Below the pieces are notes generated by a model. That model saw only the letters and a program-made list of their open reading frames with translations. It searched no databases and had not been told where the DNA came from. Shown in pieces: positions 44,766 to 53,548 of a stretch of DNA of 64,000 nucleotides (positions within the stretch are counted from its first letter, which is position 1; the number at the start of each line of letters is the position of its first letter). The DNA is from Anaerolineae bacterium (GTDB lineage Bacteria > Chloroflexota > Anaerolineae > Aggregatilineales > Aggregatilineaceae): the NCBI GenBank assembly GCA_016926875.1, contig JAFGNU010000038.1:1-64000 (forward strand), read 5' to 3'. The translations under genes and the position numbers were made by a program.

Positions 44766-44819
44766 TTAGATAATCGCAGTACTATCATAATTGACGAGTT
44801 ATAAGCAGGAGAAGCAATC

Positions 44820-44966
44820 ATGTTGACTCATCCACGTGAGGAAGGACAGGGACTTGTCGAGTACGCATTAATCCTGGTACTGGTCGCTGTTGTCGTGATC
44901 ATCATCCTGGCCCTGCTGGGACCGGCCATCGGCAACATTTTCTCCAACATCGTCCACGTTATCTGA
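44820..44966 (+). CDS. Flp/Fap-type pilin, 48 residues
   Basis: A very short pilin of the type IVb Flp family. The class III signal is REEGQGLVEYALILVLVAVV, with prepilin cleavage expected at the Gly in EEG-QGLVEYALIL and Glu at +5 of the mature protein. The hydrophobic helix then continues (IILALLGPAIG), and the tail is short (NIFSNIVHVI). AGGAGAAG precedes the ATG (44807-44814), and a strong terminator closes the gene 28 bases past its stop, so it is a monocistronic unit. No tad assembly genes (ATPase, secretin, prepilin peptidase) are visible, so they would be elsewhere in the genome. Confidence 0.82.
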   Translation: MLTHPREEGQGLVEYALILVLVAVVVIIILALLGPAIGNIFSNIVHVI

Positions 44967-44994
44967 TCTCATTATTGGCAATCATCAAGAAGCT

Positions 44995-45019
44995 GCCCCG
45001 CACATCAGCGGGGCTTTTT
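44995..45019 (+). terminator. Intrinsic terminator of the Flp pilin gene
   Basis: GCCCCGC (44995-45001) pairs with GCGGGGC (45008-45014), with a 6-base loop and five T residues. It sits 10 bases before the convergent gene's stop codon. Confidence 0.88.
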
Positions 45020-45028
45020 ATGTGCCGG

Positions 45029-45382
45029 TCATGGCTCGTCGTCTGGTTCATCATCGGGGAAATCCGCTGCATCGTCGTAGCCACCGGCGGCGAACAGATC
45101 GTCCAGCAGATCGTCTACTTCGTCCAGGTCGATGTTTTCAACATCCTGATCAAGCAGGTTAATCTCAATATTGGGCACTTCAAGATCGTAGGCAGGCACG
45201 ATCACGGCATATCCGTTGTCTTCGGCCCAGGCTTTCATTTTGGCAATGATGTCTAGCAGTTCCTGTCCGTCGGCAGGGCGCGGGCCGCGCAGGACGGCGT
45301 GTTTTCGCGCCTCGGTGCCATCACCCCAATAGAGGGTCACGCGCCCGTCCGGGCCAAGCGCAATATAGGCTGGTTCGCGCAT
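45029..45382 (-). CDS. Very acidic small protein downstream of a P-type ATPase
   Basis: The 117-residue product is not recognised. The first half (about 1-60) is a compact mixed sequence (ALGPDGRVTLYWGDGTEARK), and the second half (about 75-117) is extraordinarily acidic: DLDEVDDLLDDLF, DDAADF, and the tail PDDEPDDEP, with some 20 Asp/Glu in 45 residues. It starts 5 bases after the ATPase stop on the same strand, so the two are one transcript. Acidic tails often bind Ca2+ or other cations, so a cation-buffering or regulatory role next to the pump is a hypothesis only. Confidence 0.7.
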   Translation of the reverse strand: MREPAYIALGPDGRVTLYWGDGTEARKHAVLRGPRPADGQELLDIIAKMKAWAEDNGYAVIVPAYDLEVPNIEINLLDQDVENIDLDEVDDLLDDLFAAGGYDDAADFPDDEPDDEP

Positions 45383-45387
45383 GGTGC

Positions 45388-47847
45388 TTATCCTTCTTCA
45401 GCGGGCACGAGTATTCGCTCAATGAGGTCGTATCGCCACAGAGCCTGTACGGTCACCGCCCAGATGATCACCGCGATCAACACGACGAACAGATCGCCCC
45501 AGGCCATCGTGCTAAGTTCAAAGAAGTCGCGCAGCCCTGGAAAGGCAAACACAACCACGTACAGCACCAGCATCGCCAACGCCAGCACCACGCGGCGCGT
45601 CGTCGGGTGCAGGTGTTCACCGCTCTCCCATTCTTCGATGGAGCGCTCGGCAAAGATGATCAGCAGCAGCCCACATAACAGGGCAGTGGTGGTCAGCACC
45701 GTGCGTTGAAGTTGAAGCGATCTGTCGAGATAGAGCAGGTAAACAATCAGCGTGACGATTGTGATGCTGAACCCGGCAGGCAGCATAAACTCGCTAACCG
45801 TTAGCAGCAGGTTGCGCTTTTGAGGGTGCCCGGCGCGTGCCCAGATCGTCAGCACTACCGCCGGTAGGCCAACCGGCAGCGTGGTCAGGATGGCATTGTG
45901 TTTGGGCGTGAACGGGAACTCGGTGCCGATAAAGCCCGCAATGATGATCAGCAGCGCGGCGTAAAGCGTGCGCGTCAGGAACAGCCGCATAACGTCCTGC
46001 ATACCGTTTAAAATACGCTGACCCTCTTTGATCGCTTCGGGCAGCACGCCGAACTGGTCATCCAGCAGGACCATGTCGGCTGCGCTGCGGGTGGCCTGGC
46101 TGCCGCTTTCCATGGCGATGCCCATCTGCGCCTGTTTAAGCGAGAGCACATCATTCACGCCGTCCCCGATCATGGCGATGTAGTGCCCCTGGCTGCGTAA
46201 TACGCGCACGATCTGCTGCTTTTGCTCCGGCGTGATGCGCCCGAAGACCGTCACACGACCCACCGCTTCGGAAAACTGTCCGTCGGACATGTCCGCCAGT
46301 TGCAGGCCCGATACCACGTTCACATCTTTGCTGATCCCGGCCAGTTGGGCCAGCGCGGCGACGGTTTGTGGGTTGTCCCCGGAGATCAGCTTCAAGGCAA
46401 CGCCCGCCTGCTGGAACTGTTCGAGCACGGTTTTGGCGTCCGGACGCAGTTCGTCGGTGAATGTCAGCCAGCCAAGCGGCTGCAAACTGTCCGGCAGCGG
46501 CGGCGCGCCCCCGGTTGGCGAGGCAGGCAGCGGTTGGGGGTGGTGCACAAACAGCAGCACGCGCAGCCCCAGGTCTGCCCATGTGTCGATGTGACGCTCC
46601 AGCAAAGCGCCTTCGGGCACATTCGGCAGCAGCATTTCGGGGGCGCCGAGAATATAGCTGCCGTCGAGGGCGGTTTTTCCATTGCTGCTAAACGATGCCC
46701 CGCTCCACTTGTGCGCAGACGAGAACGGCACTTCGGCAGTGATGGCGTGCGCTTCGCCAGGACAGGCTTCACCGATAGCCTCGGCGGTGCGGTTAACGCG
46801 CCCGGTGCTGGCGACAAAGTCACCAAGTGCCTGCCGGAGCATGGCTTCATCCACTTCAATCGGGATTACCTGCCGAAGCTGGATGCGGTTGGTGGTCAGG
46901 GTGCCGGTTTTGTCCAGGCAGAGCACATCGACATTGCTGAGGGATTCAACGGCGTTGATCTGCTGGACGAGCGCGCCCTGGTTGGCGATGCGCACCGCGC
47001 CGAGCGCGTAGGCAACCGTGATCATCAGCAGCAGGCCCTGCGGCACCAGCGAGATCACCACTGCCGCCGATTGGATGCTCTCTTCAAAGGGGTCTTCCTG
47101 AATGGCATACGACAGGAACAACAGGATCGCCAGGCTGATCGACAGGATGACCAGCAGACGCACCAGGATGCTGATCTGGCGCTGGAGCGGGGTCAGCACC
47201 CGGCGGTATTCGCGCGCCCCGGTGGTGAGCTGGTAGGCGAAACTGTCGCTGCCGATCTTCTCCGCTACGTACACCCCGCTGCCCGACACACCAAAACTGC
47301 CAGACAGCACCTCGTCGCCCTGCTCTTTGGGCATGTGATCCGACTCGCCGGTCAGCAGCGATTCATCCACGTCTACACGCCCGGCGCTGATCAGCCTGCC
47401 ATCTACCACGATCTGGTCGCCGGGCCGGATAACCAGCGCATCACCGAGTACGACCTCGGCGGGATCGATCTGCTGCTCCTGCCCATCCCGCAGCACGGTA
47501 ACTTTGGGCCGGGTGAGCAGGGCGATCCGGTCAAGCTGGCGCTTGGCGCGCAGTTCTTGAAAAACACCGATCACCACGTTGATCAACACCACGCCGCCGG
47601 TTACAAAGGCGTCGCCGGGTTTGCCAACGATCACCAGCGCGATCATGATGCCAAACAGGATGTTGTTGGTCAGCGAGAAAAGATTCTCGCGCAGGATCGC
47701 GCCCAGCGGGCGGCTGGACCTGATCGGTACGTCGTTGGTTTGCCCTGCCGCCTGCCGCTGCCTGACGTCGGCAGTGGATAATCCCTGGGTGGCAAACGAC
47801 GGCGGGACGGAATTGGCGATGTGTGAGCTAACAGCGTTATCGGCCAT
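45388..47847 (-). CDS. P-type cation-transporting ATPase (CtpE-like)
   Basis: An 819-residue P-type ATPase. The phosphorylation motif CLDKTGTLT is at about 312-320, the actuator TGES at about 164, and the hinge region GDGVNDVLSLKQAQMGIAME at about 562-581. Six helices follow in the C-terminal half. The segment before the DKTG motif reads LVPQGLLLMITVAYALGAVR. In the CtpE-like group the motif is normally IPEGL, so the acidic cation ligand is Gln here. CtpE of mycobacteria transports calcium. The substrate of this one is uncertain. It is the second gene of a minus-strand operon between a metallopeptidase-like protein and an acidic protein. Confidence 0.85.
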   Translation of the reverse strand: MADNAVSSHIANSVPPSFATQGLSTADVRQRQAAGQTNDVPIRSSRPLGAILRENLFSLTNNILFGIMIALVIVGKPGDAFVTGGVVLINVVIGVFQELRAKRQLDRIALLTRPKVTVLRDGQEQQIDPAEVVLGDALVIRPGDQIVVDGRLISAGRVDVDESLLTGESDHMPKEQGDEVLSGSFGVSGSGVYVAEKIGSDSFAYQLTTGAREYRRVLTPLQRQISILVRLLVILSISLAILLFLSYAIQEDPFEESIQSAAVVISLVPQGLLLMITVAYALGAVRIANQGALVQQINAVESLSNVDVLCLDKTGTLTTNRIQLRQVIPIEVDEAMLRQALGDFVASTGRVNRTAEAIGEACPGEAHAITAEVPFSSAHKWSGASFSSNGKTALDGSYILGAPEMLLPNVPEGALLERHIDTWADLGLRVLLFVHHPQPLPASPTGGAPPLPDSLQPLGWLTFTDELRPDAKTVLEQFQQAGVALKLISGDNPQTVAALAQLAGISKDVNVVSGLQLADMSDGQFSEAVGRVTVFGRITPEQKQQIVRVLRSQGHYIAMIGDGVNDVLSLKQAQMGIAMESGSQATRSAADMVLLDDQFGVLPEAIKEGQRILNGMQDVMRLFLTRTLYAALLIIIAGFIGTEFPFTPKHNAILTTLPVGLPAVVLTIWARAGHPQKRNLLLTVSEFMLPAGFSITIVTLIVYLLYLDRSLQLQRTVLTTTALLCGLLLIIFAERSIEEWESGEHLHPTTRRVVLALAMLVLYVVVFAFPGLRDFFELSTMAWGDLFVVLIAVIIWAVTVQALWRYDLIERILVPAEEG

Positions 47848-47904
47848 ACGATAGAAATTCCCTCCTCAGAATAGGCCCGGCAAGTATGTGCAGGAATCAG
47901 GCGA

Positions 47905-48669
47905 TCACCCGGCCAGGTTGGCAGCGGCCCGCGCTTCGACGGCTGGCGCCAGCCGCTTGTACCAGGGATGATCGTCGGGCAGCACCAGGAAGTGATCCCG
48001 CACATACACAAACCGCGTGGGGGACGTATCCCACAAGTGAATTGGCGGCCTGGATTTGTCCAGCGGCCAGAGCCACTCGCGCTCGTCACGCACCGAGTGC
48101 ACAAAGTAGCGCACCGTCTCGGCCAGGTCTTCGGCGGGGGAAGTACTGACATCGCGCGCATCGACCGGCAGCGTTTCCCAATCGCCGGGTTCAGGCAGCT
48201 TGCCCTGCTGGCGGGGGTGTACCCATTCGCCGCCCACTTTGCGCCAGTCCAGCCCCGGCTTGGTGCAGAACCGAGTTTCGTAGGGCCAGCCCCGGTATTC
48301 GTTGGAAGCGTGCGTGCCTTCGTGCAGGATGATGCGGTACAGAATCGACACGTCGCGGCCCGGTTCCCCAATCCGCAGCCAGTGATTACCATATGTGCCG
48401 CCGCCGGGCTTGCGGTCGATCCAGATGTGAAGCGGGGTATCAAGAAACGGTTTGTAGAACGCCGGTCCCAGTAGATGCAGTGTTTCGGTGAGGATGACCA
48501 GTTCGGAGCGCCGCCAGGAACGCGCACGCCCCTTCGGATCGTTCTCCATCACCCGGACACCGTAGACATCCCGCAGGTACTCAACGGCGCGGGCGAGCGT
48601 CGCGTCAGCAGGTGCCTGGGACGGTGTCAGCCAGCGATTGAGCCAGTCCCGTAGCAGTTTGATGCACAT
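47905..48669 (-). CDS. Putative zinc metallopeptidase-like protein (HExxH)
   Basis: A 254-residue protein without a signal peptide. It contains HEGTH at H116-H120 (ILHEGTHASNEYRG), an HExxH zinc-binding motif. E184 in SPAEDLAETVRYFV is well placed as the third ligand, as in the gluzincin-type anthrax-lethal-factor-like and related peptidase domains. Flanking strands (LHIWIDRKPGGGTYGNHWLR) fit that fold. The target is unknown. It opens the minus-strand operon, 57 bases before the ATPase gene. The N-terminal 30 residues look like an amphipathic helix. Confidence 0.72.
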   Translation of the reverse strand: MCIKLLRDWLNRWLTPSQAPADATLARAVEYLRDVYGVRVMENDPKGRARSWRRSELVILTETLHLLGPAFYKPFLDTPLHIWIDRKPGGGTYGNHWLRIGEPGRDVSILYRIILHEGTHASNEYRGWPYETRFCTKPGLDWRKVGGEWVHPRQQGKLPEPGDWETLPVDARDVSTSPAEDLAETVRYFVHSVRDEREWLWPLDKSRPPIHLWDTSPTRFVYVRDHFLVLPDDHPWYKRLAPAVEARAAANLAG

Positions 48670-48799
48670 TGTTTTTGCCCTTGTAGTTGTGATAAATACG
48701 AATCATAAGCCGGTTTGATGTGTTTCGCCAAGGTTGCTGGCGAGCGCACGGGTTGACGAGAAAGCGGCGTTGCGCTACTGTCTCCGATAGCACGTAACG

Positions 48800-48830
48800 T
48801 TGACATTGTAAGCGGCTTGAGCAGTATAGG
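48800..48830 (+). promoter_or_regulatory. Possible promoter giving a near-leaderless transcript
   Basis: TTGACA (48800-48805) and TATAGG (48825-48830) are separated by 19 bases, longer than ideal. A start about 7 bases further would coincide with the ATG at 48838, giving a leaderless or nearly leaderless message. No good ribosome binding site precedes that ATG. Confidence 0.45.
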
Positions 48831-48837
48831 GCAAGAT

Positions 48838-50652
48838 ATGACCCCTCATACAGCAGATGTATCATCGATTCATGCGCGCCGTGTTTTGGTCCCGGTTGCG
48901 AATCCGGCTACCGCCCCCGGCCTGATCCGGCTGGGCTGGAAACTGTCGCAGGGTGAAAAAGGGCATGTGCTGGCGTTATTTGTCACCGTATCCTCGGCAG
49001 AGCTGGATGAAGCGGCTTTTGAAGAGATCACGGCAGTGGTGGACGAGGCCAAAGAGGCCGGGATATCGATCGAGTTGATCACGCGCACGGCGCCGAGTAT
49101 CGCGCGTGGCATTCTGGACACGGCACGCGAGCAGGGAGCGACCTTGATGGTGCTGGGTTTCCAGGCTCCTGTGCGTGGCAAGGTGGTGCTTGGCTCGATT
49201 GTCGAGTCGGTGGCGCGTACCACACCGTGTGACCTGGTGGTGCATCGCAACCCATCGCGGACGCCGATCATGGTAGAAGATGTCGAGCAAATCATTCTGC
49301 CGCTGGATGGGAGCGACAATTCGCGCGTGGCGGCGCGGTTGGGACTGGCGTTGGCAGATGTATATGACGCGCAGCCGACCGCGGCTTTTATTCAGACCGA
49401 TCCTGACCTGCCGAGTTGGTTCGGCCTGGCACGGATCGAAGCTTCGCTGGCCGGGCTGAAGAACACGCGGCGCGTTCAGCGTCAGGTGATCCAGGCGCGG
49501 GACGTGGTGAGCGGCATCCTGGCACGCTGTGAGGCCAAAGACATGATCGTGCTTGGGTTTGCCGAGCGCAGCCCGCTGGATCGCTGGATATTCGGCAACG
49601 TAGCGCAGCGTATGCTGGCCCAGGCGCCCGGCCCGGTTGTGCTGACCAAGCAGGCAATAGCCGCCGACCTGTCGCTTCCGCAGCGCGCGCGGCGGCGGTT
49701 GATCACCCTGTTCTCGCCCACACTGACACCTTCAGAGCGCACCGAGATTGTGCGCCAGGCGTCCGAATTGTGCCTGCCGGGCATCAACTTCATCATATTA
49801 ATGCTGCTTTCTTCGGTGCTGGCGTCGTTGGGGCTGCTGCAAAACAGCGCGGCGGTGATCATCGGGGCGATGCTGGTTGCGCCGCTGATGTCACCGCTGA
49901 TGTCGTTTTCGATAGGGCTGGTACAGGGCAATCTGCGCCTGATGCGGACCGCCGCGCTCACGACGGTGATCGGCGTGTTGATAGGGTTAGGGGTTGCCGT
50001 TGTGATTGGTGGGGCTATTCCCCATGATGTGTCAACATCCGAAATGCTCGCGCGTGGGCAGCCCTCGCTGCTGGATATGGGTGTGGCGCTGGCCTCTGGG
50101 GCGGCGGGTGCGTATGCGATGGCACGCAAAGATATTCCCTCGGCACTGGCAGGGGTAGCAATTGCGGCGGCATTGGTTCCGCCGTTGTGCACGGTTGGGT
50201 TGGCGTTGGCCTTTGGCAAGTTTGCGCTGGCGGGCGGTGCAGGGCTGCTGTTCCTGACCAACATCGTTGGCATCAGTTTAATCGGGGCGGCAGTGTTTAT
50301 CTGGCTGGGTATCCGGCCCGCCAAGTTTGGCACGCGGCGGCGGCTGGTCATCTCGCTGGCGGTGCTAGGCGTGCTGGCGCTGCCGTTGGCGCAGGCATTT
50401 ATCGACGTGGCACGTACCGAACAGCGGATCAGGCGCGCGCGCCACGTGCTTGAACAACACTTCGAAGATGCCGACGTGATCGACGTCGATCTGGCGGGCG
50501 GTGATCCGCTGGAGATCACGGCTACGCTGCGCAGTTTCACCTGGATCACGGCCCACGACGTGCAGGCGGTGGAACAGGCGCTTGAAGATGACCTGGGACG
50601 CGAGGTAGACCTTGAGATCACCAACTGGCGCGCGATCAACCCGTCAGACTAA
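48838..50652 (+). CDS. Two universal-stress domains fused to DUF389
   Basis: A 604-residue fusion. Residues about 12-140 and 145-275 are two Usp domains: RRVLVPVANPATAPGL and EQIILPLDGSDNSRVAARLG, ending in glycine-rich ATP-loop-like segments (LGFQAPVRGKVVLGSIVE and LGFAERSPLDRWIFGN). The second half (about 300-520) is the DUF389 membrane domain with about six helices and the conserved AAVIIGAMLVAPLMSPLMSF motif. A soluble tail with an alternating strand pattern (IDVDLAGGDPLEITATLRSF) ends the protein. DUF389 function is unknown, and the fusion suggests a stress- or nucleotide-gated membrane protein. ATG 48838 is chosen because TTG 48817 lies in the promoter. Confidence 0.85.
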   Translation: MTPHTADVSSIHARRVLVPVANPATAPGLIRLGWKLSQGEKGHVLALFVTVSSAELDEAAFEEITAVVDEAKEAGISIELITRTAPSIARGILDTAREQGATLMVLGFQAPVRGKVVLGSIVESVARTTPCDLVVHRNPSRTPIMVEDVEQIILPLDGSDNSRVAARLGLALADVYDAQPTAAFIQTDPDLPSWFGLARIEASLAGLKNTRRVQRQVIQARDVVSGILARCEAKDMIVLGFAERSPLDRWIFGNVAQRMLAQAPGPVVLTKQAIAADLSLPQRARRRLITLFSPTLTPSERTEIVRQASELCLPGINFIILMLLSSVLASLGLLQNSAAVIIGAMLVAPLMSPLMSFSIGLVQGNLRLMRTAALTTVIGVLIGLGVAVVIGGAIPHDVSTSEMLARGQPSLLDMGVALASGAAGAYAMARKDIPSALAGVAIAAALVPPLCTVGLALAFGKFALAGGAGLLFLTNIVGISLIGAAVFIWLGIRPAKFGTRRRLVISLAVLGVLALPLAQAFIDVARTEQRIRRARHVLEQHFEDADVIDVDLAGGDPLEITATLRSFTWITAHDVQAVEQALEDDLGREVDLEITNWRAINPSD

Positions 50653-50720
50653 AATCGTGCCAATAAAACGCTCGCACCAAGTCTGCTTGCTATGCATCAC
50701 GATCTGACCAGGGGGCGCGT

Positions 50721-52229
50721 ATGCAGTCTGTTCGTAATCTCACCACCCAACGCCTGACAGTGGCTATCCTGTTTATCCTCCTCTTCGCGATGGCTGTGCG
50801 CGTCCCGACCGATACCGATACCTGGTGGCATATTCGCAGCGGCGAATACATCCTTGACCAGGGCAAGATTCCCACCACCGACCCATTTTCCCATACCCGC
50901 TACGGCGAAGAGTGGATCGATCATAGCTGGGGGTCACAGATCGTGATCTACGGTTTTTATCACGTTTTTGGCGGGGACGGCGTGCCCGGTGATACGGGCA
51001 ACATCGGGCTGGCGCTGTACATGGCCGGGCTGGCAACACTGGGCATGTTGTTTGTATACCTGATGTGCGACGGCACCGTGTATGTACGGGCGTTTGTGGT
51101 GGTGCTGGGAGCAGCAGCGGCGGCGGTTTTCTGGTCGCCGCGCCCGCAGATGTTCTCGTTTATGCTGGGGGCGGCGGTGCTGTATGTGCTGCACCTGTAT
51201 AAACGCCGGCAGATCGACCGGCTGTGGCTGATCCCGTTGATCATGCTGCTGTGGGCTAACCTGCACGGTGGCTTTGCGATCGGCTTTATCCTGCTGTTTG
51301 GCTCGATCATCGGGGAAGTGATCGGCAACCTGTTCAACGGTGATGATGAGCGTGTCGTGACATGGCGACGCCTGCGCAAGATGCTGCTCATCACCGCCGT
51401 GTCCGTGCTGATGATTGCCATCAATCCGCACGGCGTCAAGATGCTGGGCTACCCGTTTCGCACGGTGGGCATCGGCGTGCTGCAAGACTTTATCCAGGAG
51501 TGGGCCGCGCCAGACTTCCACCAGCCGCAGACATGGCCCTTTGCGCTGCTGCTGCTGGGTGTGCTGGCAGCAGTCGGGCTGAGCAGCCGCCGGATCGACT
51601 GGACCGATCTCACGTTGGTGACAGGTACAGGGCTGATGGCGCTGATGGCGGGGCGCAATATCGCGCTGTTTGCCGTTGCCGCCACGCCGGTGCTGTCACG
51701 GCATGTGGACGCCTGGCTGACGGATCGCGGCTGGCAGATTCGCCCGGTGCGGCGCGTGCGCGGGCGGATGCTGCTGCTGAACTGGGCGCTGCTGGTGCTG
51801 GTGCTGCTGGGTGGACTGGCGAAGATCGCGGCGGCGCTAAATGAGGAAACCGTCCGCAAGGCGCAGGAAGAGTTTTTCCCGGTCGAAGTGGCCGAGTTTT
51901 TAAATGAGACACCCCCGCCCGGCAAACTGTTCAACAGCTACAACTGGGGTGGCTACTTGATGTTTGCCGCGCCGGACGTGCCGGTTTACGTCGATGGGCG
52001 CACCGATCTGTACGACGACGATTTTTTGCGGGATTACCTGGACGTGGTGTTCATCCGTGATGGATGGGATCAGCAGCTTGACGAGCAGGAGATCGGCTTT
52101 GTGGCGATTGAGGCGGACAGCATCCTGGCAACCATGCTGCGCACGCAGCCGGAAAAATGGGACGAAAAACTGTTTGACGATGGACGCTCCGTCGTGTTTG
52201 TGCGCGTAGCAGGCGAGGAGATCGAATGA
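50721..52229 (+). CDS. GT-C-type polytopic membrane protein (1 of 9)
   Basis: A 502-residue protein with about ten membrane helices. The first extracytoplasmic loop has TDTDTWWHIRSGEYILDQGK, the GT-C-type DTWWH..G motif in which the Asp probably acts with a metal or the lipid phosphate. A soluble C-terminal domain (about 385-500) follows and includes FNSYNWGGYLMFAAPDVPVY and VYVDGRTDLYDDDF. GT-C enzymes use lipid-phosphate-linked sugars outside the membrane. The acceptor is unknown. It opens a run of nine such proteins. The next gene overlaps by ATGA, so they are coupled. Confidence 0.8.
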   Translation: MQSVRNLTTQRLTVAILFILLFAMAVRVPTDTDTWWHIRSGEYILDQGKIPTTDPFSHTRYGEEWIDHSWGSQIVIYGFYHVFGGDGVPGDTGNIGLALYMAGLATLGMLFVYLMCDGTVYVRAFVVVLGAAAAAVFWSPRPQMFSFMLGAAVLYVLHLYKRRQIDRLWLIPLIMLLWANLHGGFAIGFILLFGSIIGEVIGNLFNGDDERVVTWRRLRKMLLITAVSVLMIAINPHGVKMLGYPFRTVGIGVLQDFIQEWAAPDFHQPQTWPFALLLLGVLAAVGLSSRRIDWTDLTLVTGTGLMALMAGRNIALFAVAATPVLSRHVDAWLTDRGWQIRPVRRVRGRMLLLNWALLVLVLLGGLAKIAAALNEETVRKAQEEFFPVEVAEFLNETPPPGKLFNSYNWGGYLMFAAPDVPVYVDGRTDLYDDDFLRDYLDVVFIRDGWDQQLDEQEIGFVAIEADSILATMLRTQPEKWDEKLFDDGRSVVFVRVAGEEIE

Positions 52230-53548
52230 GCCGATCTGCCGGTTCCACGTCATCGTTGACTGCTGCCGGACTGCTGGCTGACTTCCGGCTGCTGTTATAC
52301 CTGTTCATCGGCTTCCGGCTGGTGCTGACGATGGTTTACCAGCCGTATGTGTTTGAAGTGTACGAACGCAGCGGCGAAAACGGCGATACGACCTACGAGG
52401 CGACCGTCATCGAGCGCGGTATGAGCCTGTTTGGTGATTTCCGCTATTTCTATGACCTGGCGGAACTGAGCGAAAATGGCGATCTGCCCTACCGCGATTA
52501 CTGGTACGAGTTCCCGCCGGTGTGGAGCAGCCTGTTCATCGGTCTTTACAGTCTGCTGCGGGCGCGCGGAGCGGTCGATTACACGGGTTTTGCATCGGCT
52601 GTCGGACTGATCCTGCTGGTATTTGACGTCGGTAACCTGGTTCTGCTGCGGCGGTTGGGTAAGCGGCTGCACGGCGAGCGCACCGCCGTTGCGCTGCCCT
52701 GGGTATACGCGGTGCTGGCCGGGCCGCTGATCTTCCCCTGGTGGAACTTTGAAACGCTGGTGGTGTTCTGGCTGCTGCTGGCGCTGGCGCTGCTGCTCGA
52801 AGGCCGGGACCGGCGCTCAGCGGCGGTGACCGTGATCGGCACGCTGACCAAGTACACGCCGGTGCTAATCCTGCCTGCGGTGTGGCGCTTTTATGATCGC
52901 AAACTGGCCGTGCGTTATACACTGATCACGCTGCTGGTGGTAGGGCTGGTGCTGGGTGCGCTGCTGGCATGGGGTGGACGGATGGCTGCCGCATCGCTGC
53001 AAGCGCAGTTCAGCAAGGCGTCGTACGAAAGCGTGTGGGCGCTGATCGACGGTAACATGCGGACCGGCAGCTTCCCCGGCCCGCCCGCCCATTTTGACGT
53101 GGATACCGCTTTTGAACCGTATGGGAACAACCCGGTGATCCCGTCGTGGCTGCGGCTTCTCCCGTTTGCCGGGCTGGGCCTGTACATTTTTACGCGCAAG
53201 CTGCGGCAGGATGACCGGGGCGTGGTGGCATTTTTTAGCGTGACGGTCGTGATCTTTTTCCTGTGGGCGCAGGGTTGGAGTCCGCAGTGGATTCTGACGC
53301 TGACGCCGTTGATTCTGCTGAACTTCCCCACGCGGGACGGTGTGCTGGTCTGCCTGGTGCTGGGTATGCTCAGCTTTGTCGAATACCCGCTGCTGTTCAT
53401 GCGCACCGGCGACACGTCAGGCGAGATCAGCGGGGCGCTGGTGCTGCCCTACGTGGTGATTATCGCGCTTCGCACCACGATTTTGATCGGCTTAGTGGCA
53501 GCGCTGTACCAACGCCTGACGCGCGGGGCTTCCTATGAAACGGCCTGA
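52226..53548 (+). CDS. GT-C-type membrane protein, DUF2029/GT87-like (2 of 9)
   Basis: A 440-residue protein with about eight to nine helices. The first loop has DFRYFYDLAELSENGDLPYR followed by DYWYEFPPVWSSLF, a pattern seen in GT87/DUF2029 mannosyltransferase-like proteins (acidic residues followed by the Y..YPP-type motif). LTKYTPVLILPAVW recalls the LLKPQ/LK..P lipid-binding element of this family. Its start overlaps the previous stop, and its end overlaps the next gene by 14 bases. The donor is expected to be a polyprenyl-phosphate sugar, but its identity cannot be told. Confidence 0.8.
   Translation: MSRSAGSTSSLTAAGLLADFRLLLYLFIGFRLVLTMVYQPYVFEVYERSGENGDTTYEATVIERGMSLFGDFRYFYDLAELSENGDLPYRDYWYEFPPVWSSLFIGLYSLLRARGAVDYTGFASAVGLILLVFDVGNLVLLRRLGKRLHGERTAVALPWVYAVLAGPLIFPWWNFETLVVFWLLLALALLLEGRDRRSAAVTVIGTLTKYTPVLILPAVWRFYDRKLAVRYTLITLLVVGLVLGALLAWGGRMAAASLQAQFSKASYESVWALIDGNMRTGSFPGPPAHFDVDTAFEPYGNNPVIPSWLRLLPFAGLGLYIFTRKLRQDDRGVVAFFSVTVVIFFLWAQGWSPQWILTLTPLILLNFPTRDGVLVCLVLGMLSFVEYPLLFMRTGDTSGEISGALVLPYVVIIALRTTILIGLVAALYQRLTRGASYETA

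Noticed and set aside
46222-47781. Long open frame (519 codons) on the plus strand opposite the P-type ATPase
   Set aside because: It is antisense to a gene with all P-type motifs. Its translation has no recognisable domain, and high GC content keeps such frames open.
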